DNA of 64,000 bases. It comes from Cichorium intybus. Its lineage: Eukaryota; Streptophyta; Magnoliopsida; Asterales; Asteraceae. Under the pieces are notes generated by a model. The model saw nothing but the letters and a program-made list of their open reading frames with translations. It made no database searches and was not told where the DNA came from. Positions 59,015 to 64,000 of this stretch are shown here, piece by piece (within the stretch, counting starts at the first letter, position 1; each line of letters starts with the position of its first letter). Position numbers and translations under genes: made by a program. The stretch spans positions 60,647,354 through 60,711,353 of the forward strand of contig CM042011.1 in NCBI GenBank assembly GCA_023525715.1. The letters are read 5' to 3'.

Positions 59015-60300
59015 CTACTTTTCTTTGTTCCGGAATCCTAAAAAGATTATTGGGAGTCTAGAAGCATTTAGAAGAAGATTTTTGTGGGGAAATTATAGTG
59101 ATTGTAAGAAAATTCATTAGGTTGCTTGGGATGTTGTTATTAGACCAAAGGAGAAGGGTGGCATTGGAATCAATTGTCTTGAAGAAACGAATATCTCATT
59201 GTTGACTAAACGGTTATGGCACGCCAAGAGTCAATCTACGAGCCTTTGGTCCTCGTGCATTAAGGCTTTACATCGTATCCGTGACATTGATGGGACATCG
59301 ACAAAGGCTAAAAAAGTACTTCCGGGGGCTTGGCTGTCCATTACGCAAGTTGTTGAGGATCTTGATAAATGGAGTATTTGTCTTAATAATGCTTTGTTAG
59401 AGATCTCAGGATGGGGGATAGAACTCACTTTTGGAAAGACTCTTGGTTAAATAACATTGCTCTAAAATATGCATTTTTGAAATTATATGCCCTTGAGTCC
59501 AATAAAAATTGTTTCGTTTTGGAGAAGGCCTGATCAGATTAGGACTCAAAGTAATTGGTGCTGGAAAAGACCCTTAAGAAGAGGAGCTGAACAAGTCGAG
59601 CTACATGAACTTTGTAGCCTCATCAATAATGTCTCCTACTCTAACAAATCGGACAGGTAGTCATGGAAGTATAACTCTAATGGTGTATTCTCGATCCTTG
59701 AGATCGGTGATTGGCACTCATAAATGGAATTACTCTGGATCGAAGTTCTCTTGGATACATTCCATCCTGTTGAAGGTAAACTGCTTTTTATGGCGTTTTG
59801 TGAAGAATCGAATTCCTTTAGTCGAAAATCTTGTCATTCGTGGAGTGAAGTTGGACAATCAATATTGTCCTTGCTGTGGTTCTGTCCTTGAAAGCCTCGA
59901 TCACCTTTTTTTTATTGTGTTTTCATTCGTGATTTGTGGAGTCGCATTTCATCTTGGTCCAAGGTCTTCGGTCAGCTTCCAATCAATCTTGTGTCCTTCA
60001 TTGATATGGTCGGCTGCAACGGGATGCCTTTGAATGCTAAAAAGCTAAAATCGGCTCTTATGTATGCGTCTATTTGGTTAATTTTGAAGACGATAAATGA
60101 TAAGCTCTTCAAACAAATTCCCATCAACATCGGTAAAATGGCGGAGAAGGTTCAATTATGTGTTTTTAGTTGGCACAAATTTCGTGATAACTATCGCTTT
60201 AGTTGGAATGTAATCCTCTAAATTGTTTGATGTAACTTTGTCTTTTTTCCGGTAGCTTGTTGCTAGCTTTTTTAATGATATCCTCCGTTCTAAAAATAAA
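59015..60300 (+). pseudogene. 3' part of another LINE (RT end and zf-RVT)
   Basis: Fragments read FRRRFLWGN, KEKGGIGINCLEETNISLL and WSSCIKALH (post-RT region). After frameshifts, a zf-RVT follows with FLWRFVKNRIPLVENLVIRG and CPCCGSVLESLDHLFF (59605-60033), and a C-terminal frame ends IPINIGKMAEKVQLCVFSW at 60221. The 3' UTR has TAACTTTGTC. Several frames are needed, so it is dead. It is a 5'-truncated insertion from a family different from the other LINEs here. Confidence 0.85.
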
Positions 60301-60763
60301 AAACATATCTGGATATTACTAAATGATAAATGACTTCAAATCCAAAGTTCGTTATTATGATATATTAGCGATATGATATAATTAAATAAAGAAAAAAACG
60401 ATAAGAGATTATAACTAAACAAGTTATGAAAACGCAAAACCCGTACACAATGAATGGTATTATTTTTTGATTTTTTTCATAAAATATTCTTTCACTAAAA
60501 AAACCTATAGAAAATAGAAAATGCTCTACCAATAGATCTATTTTGATACATAATTTATTTGCGATCTTGAAGCTTTTACAAAATCATCACGTCACATTTA
60601 AAGACAAAAGTGATGGGCTAAAGCAATTCCATTTAGATGATCACCACGTTTTGGGACGGTCCCTTGATAAAGCGGCGTCTATTGGTCACAACTTCGTAAT
60701 TATTATTTAAAATGGTCCTACGAATTAGTAATTACTATATTCTTCTCCGCTTTACGAGCATCC

Positions 60764-61506
60764 TTTACCCCCCAGTTTTTCCGGTGAACATGACAAGAAT
60801 GTTATCTGTTCATTTGCTCCTTATCCATTTCTCGTCCTTTCGTGGTGGCCCTTGGCCAACATCAAACCTTTGATATTGAGCTTGCTTCCATTTATACCAT
60901 ATACCAACCATCTAATAAAGTAAAAAGTAGACACAAAAGAGCATATCAAAGTTGCCGTGAAAACTCTCGTGCTTGAGAGCTCTGAGCTCTAGCGGATCCA
61001 GAACAAAATCTCAGCGGTTGCATACAATATTTTAGAGTTAGCACAACGAAAAATTTATACTACGATTAAAAAAAGTTCAAAAATTTTACACTACGTCGGA
61101 TAATTTGAGGGGTAGCACGTGTTTCAGGGTAGCACGTGTTACCCCTCAAATTATCCGACGTAGTGTAAAATTTTTGAACTTTTTTTAATCGTAGTATAAA
61201 TTTTTCGCTGTGCTAACTCTAAAATATTGTATGCAACCGCTGAGATTTTGTTCTGGATCCGCTAGAGCTCAGAGCTCTCAAGCACGAGAGTTTTCACGGC
61301 AACTTTGATATGCTCTTTTGTGTCTACTTTTTACTTTATTAGATGGTTGGTATATGGTATAAATGGAAGCAAGCTCAATATCAAAGGTTTGATGTTGGCC
61401 AAGGGCCACCACGAAAGGACGAGAAATGGATAAGGAGCAAATGAACAGATAACATTCTTGTCATGTTCACCGGAAAAACGGGGGGGGGGGGGGGGGGGGG
61501 GGTAAA
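60764..61506. repeat. Near-perfect palindrome, ~355-bp arms
   Basis: 60781-61121 is the exact reverse complement of 61133-61473 except at two positions by eye. The 11-base centre is TTTCAGGGTAG. The outer ends read TTTACCCCCC and (G)23TAAA, so the arms extend to 60764 and 61506 with a length change in the C/G run. Sequence outside is not inverted. No coding is seen. Confidence 0.95.
61480..61502. repeat. G23 homopolymer
   Basis: 23 consecutive G at the right end of the large palindrome; the matching place in the left arm has C6. Confidence 0.95.
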
Positions 61507-61644
61507 AGTATCACCCCTACCTTGTTATGCACAGAAGATGATAACGAAACCAGATGACCTAGAAGGTTTTCAGGCTGAAAACCTTCTAGGTCATCTGGTT
61601 TCGTTATCATCTTCTGTGCATAACAAGGTAGGGGTGACACTTTT
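61504..61644. repeat. Second palindrome, 70-bp arms
   Basis: 61504-61573 is inverted at 61575-61644 with one mismatch and a single central base. It abuts the first palindrome, sharing its final TAAA. Confidence 0.95.
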
Positions 61645-61813
61645 AATCACTCTATTATATGACTCGTACAAACCCTTTTCATCTTTGTGTAATCAATCAT
61701 ATGGATTACTTATATTAAGGAAAATGAAAATGCAAGTTTTTCATAAAAAATCTAATGGATTTTGATGGTTCTACACCTAAGCTTAGGTATATAACAGCCA
61801 CATATTCACTTTT

Positions 61814-62323
<510 letters not shown>

Positions 62324-62401
<78 letters not shown>
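62324..62401. repeat. (TA)n microsatellite, right of the MITE
   Basis: About 78 bases of TA. Confidence 0.95.
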
Positions 62402-62402
<1 letters not shown>

Positions 62403-62707
62403 ATACCATACTATAAACCATATATAAATTACAACCCCTTTAAGCATATTAGTCTTAATTTTTAAGACAGTACAAGTATCCAATGCATTCCTTCTATACC
62501 CGTATACTTTTGCGTTTGACACGTAACTCCACAAAATGCAACCCACACGGATTGCCAGCATGTCATTGTTTATTTCTGTATAATCCAACGAATGAAAAGA
62601 ACTTGGTATGAATCCAACGGACATAAAAATTTGCGATAAAGAGACTTATCCCTCTTTCCTATCTAATTTCTTTAATTTGTTTTAAAATATCATAAAAATA
62701 GAACCCG

Positions 62708-63028
62708 TCTTTTAAAAAGCCAGGTCTTCCGGCTTTTCTCATACCACCAGTCTTTTAAAAAGCCAGGTCTTCCGGCTTTTATCATACCCACGCGGATAAA
62801 GTTTTTGTTTTCTATGTTTTAAAACGAAAAGCATTCGGAAAAGCTACAAGCCGTCTTTCGCTATGAAGCCGGATCATACCCGCAAGCTAATAATGAAACC
62901 CCTCTTTCGGAAAAGCTAGAAGCCGTCTCATACCCACAAGGAAAATGAAGAAGGCGGTGCTACTCTTGATCGGGATCGCTATGAAGCTCCGGCGGTGCTA
63001 CTCTTGATCGGAATCGCTATGAAGCTCC
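62708..63028. repeat. Short tandem duplications
   Basis: A 43-bp period duplication (TCTTTTAAAAAGCCAGGTCT at 62708 and 62751) is followed by a 38-bp one (GGCGGTGCTACTCTTGATCG at 62953 and 62991). Related shorter pieces (AAGCT-AGAAGCCGTCT) lie between. Confidence 0.85.
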
Positions 63029-64000
63029 GCCGTTTTCTCCTCCTTCTTCCCCCTTCAACCACTGTAATCTGTGTCCGTGATTTCTCCTTCTTCCGTCTTC
63101 AACCACGATTCCTCAAACCGTATTCGTGCCGATGTATGATTCCCACTTGATTTTCTGATTTGGTACTCTGTTTCAATCGGGGGCGGGACCGGCCTCCTCC
63201 ATCGCCAGTTCCACTCTCTTCTATCGGTGAGAAACATCCAGTGCCACTCTCTTCTATCAGTAAATGAAGCGATAGTTTGATAACTGATATTTGCTGATGC
63301 CTAACAGGTGCTTGATGAAATGCCTAAGTGGGATCATGTTGGCATGGAGCTAAGGTTATGTGAACAAGAAGATACATGTATCTGGTAGTTTTCTTATTTA
63401 AATCCATCATGAAAGTTGGTAAGGCAATAATAGCACTCTCTCATGTAGTTGTTGATAGAGCATTTCCTTCCAAACTGCTGACATAAACCATTTCAGGTTT
63501 GGGATTTTTCTACATAGAACATAAATGTTGTAGTTTTGTTTTTGTAGAGATATTCCGACTGTTTAGATTTCTTGTGATCGCAGAATCTACATCCAATGGT
63601 GCGCCGATTGATCTCTTTTTATTCCACATTTTGATCATCTGTGGAACAGAGGTTGTAACCTAAACCATGGACCCCACACCAATGAGGTTGGACTGCAATG
63701 TTATACTTTCTAAAAAATCATCATCGATACCAATCCCGACATTGGTATACTTTGTTTATTCGTTACTCATATGTATTTGCAATTTGATTTAGCTCAATTA
63801 TATGCTTGATGAAGTTTAATGTTGAAGTTGAATCTGCTTTAGTTTTATTCAGTTTAGTCTAGCTTACACCAAGTTCATAATATAATTCTACTACTGATTA
63901 AACCAAGGTGTGTTTTAATGACAACAGCAGCTTGATCAACAATAATTTCACAGTGATTCTTCTACAAATGCTAAACATTAACAGGCCAAGAACTCAACCA
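63029..64000 (+). other. Possible 5' part of an unidentified transcript
   Basis: CT-rich leader-like sequence (63030-63110) is followed near 63308-63354 by a possible exon after CCTAACAG encoding VLDEMPKWDHVGMEL and ending before GTTATG. The frame is short and I recognise no family; the rest to 64000 shows no coding signal. It may be a gene running out of the window or a non-coding transcript. Confidence 0.25.

Noticed and set aside
60284..60310. Stowaway-like start (CCTCCGTTC) after the LINE 3' UTR
   Set aside because: No matching inverted end was found downstream, so no element could be supported.
61463..61765. 100-codon plus-strand frame
   Set aside because: It starts next to the G23 run and reads through a palindrome; no homology expected.

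Overview
This is a repeat-dominated, AT-rich piece of a flowering-plant nuclear genome, most likely a eudicot. The evidence is one four-exon NRT1/PTR-family (NPF) transporter gene with GT-AG introns and a TATA box, tRNA-iMet and tRNA-Asp primed LTR retrotransposons, plant L1-type LINEs (DUF4283 ORF1, zf-RVT tail), a Helitron, and Mutator-like elements carrying plant gene pieces. The species cannot be fixed from sequence alone. An asterid such as a member of the Asteraceae is a guess from the style of the repeats.

Layout. 1-5.5 kb: a Ty1/copia element (570-5489) inserted in a (TA)n microsatellite. 5.5-13 kb: two LINEs of different families head to head (minus 5537-7766, plus 7767-12976). 14.0-15.95 kb: a Pack-MULE-type element with about 186-bp terminal inverted repeats and an 8/9 target-site duplication (TSD), carrying a deleted auxin response factor fragment, an importin-beta fragment with its intron, and a second copy of the ARF start. 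17.5-21.3 kb: relics of a minus-strand Ty3/gypsy element and of an RRM-type LINE ORF1. 22.4-24.9 kb: the only host gene that looks intact, an NPF transporter (595 aa). 25.3-27.8 kb: nested foldback elements, the inner one with a perfect 9-bp TSD.

30-42.1 kb: a nest of LTR elements. An old minus-strand LTR (29979-31349) and its internal region are interrupted by a probable gypsy solo LTR (31586-34303) and by a complete non-autonomous minus-strand LTR element (34584-41927, TSD ACAAG). 42.4-55.9 kb: one decayed LINE split by a very young Athila-like element (43940-52358, TSD CTCGA) that has gag, protease and an env-like ORF but no reverse transcriptase. The LINE tail is amplified into four tandem units of about 405 bp. 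57.5-58.6 kb: a small Helitron. 59-60.3 kb: another LINE tail. 60.76-61.64 kb: two abutting, nearly perfect palindromes joined at a G23 tract. The right end has a MITE lying between two (TA)n tracts, short tandem duplications, and perhaps the first exons of an unidentified transcript.

Apart from the NPF gene, almost everything is mobile DNA in different states of decay. The least ordinary structures are: (i) a family of hairpins with a conserved loop and differing, still complementary stems inside the element at 34584-41927; (ii) the double palindrome at 60.8-61.6 kb; (iii) paired GC-rich motifs and repeated polypurine tracts in the RT-less Athila-like element; (iv) the gene-capturing Mutator-like element.
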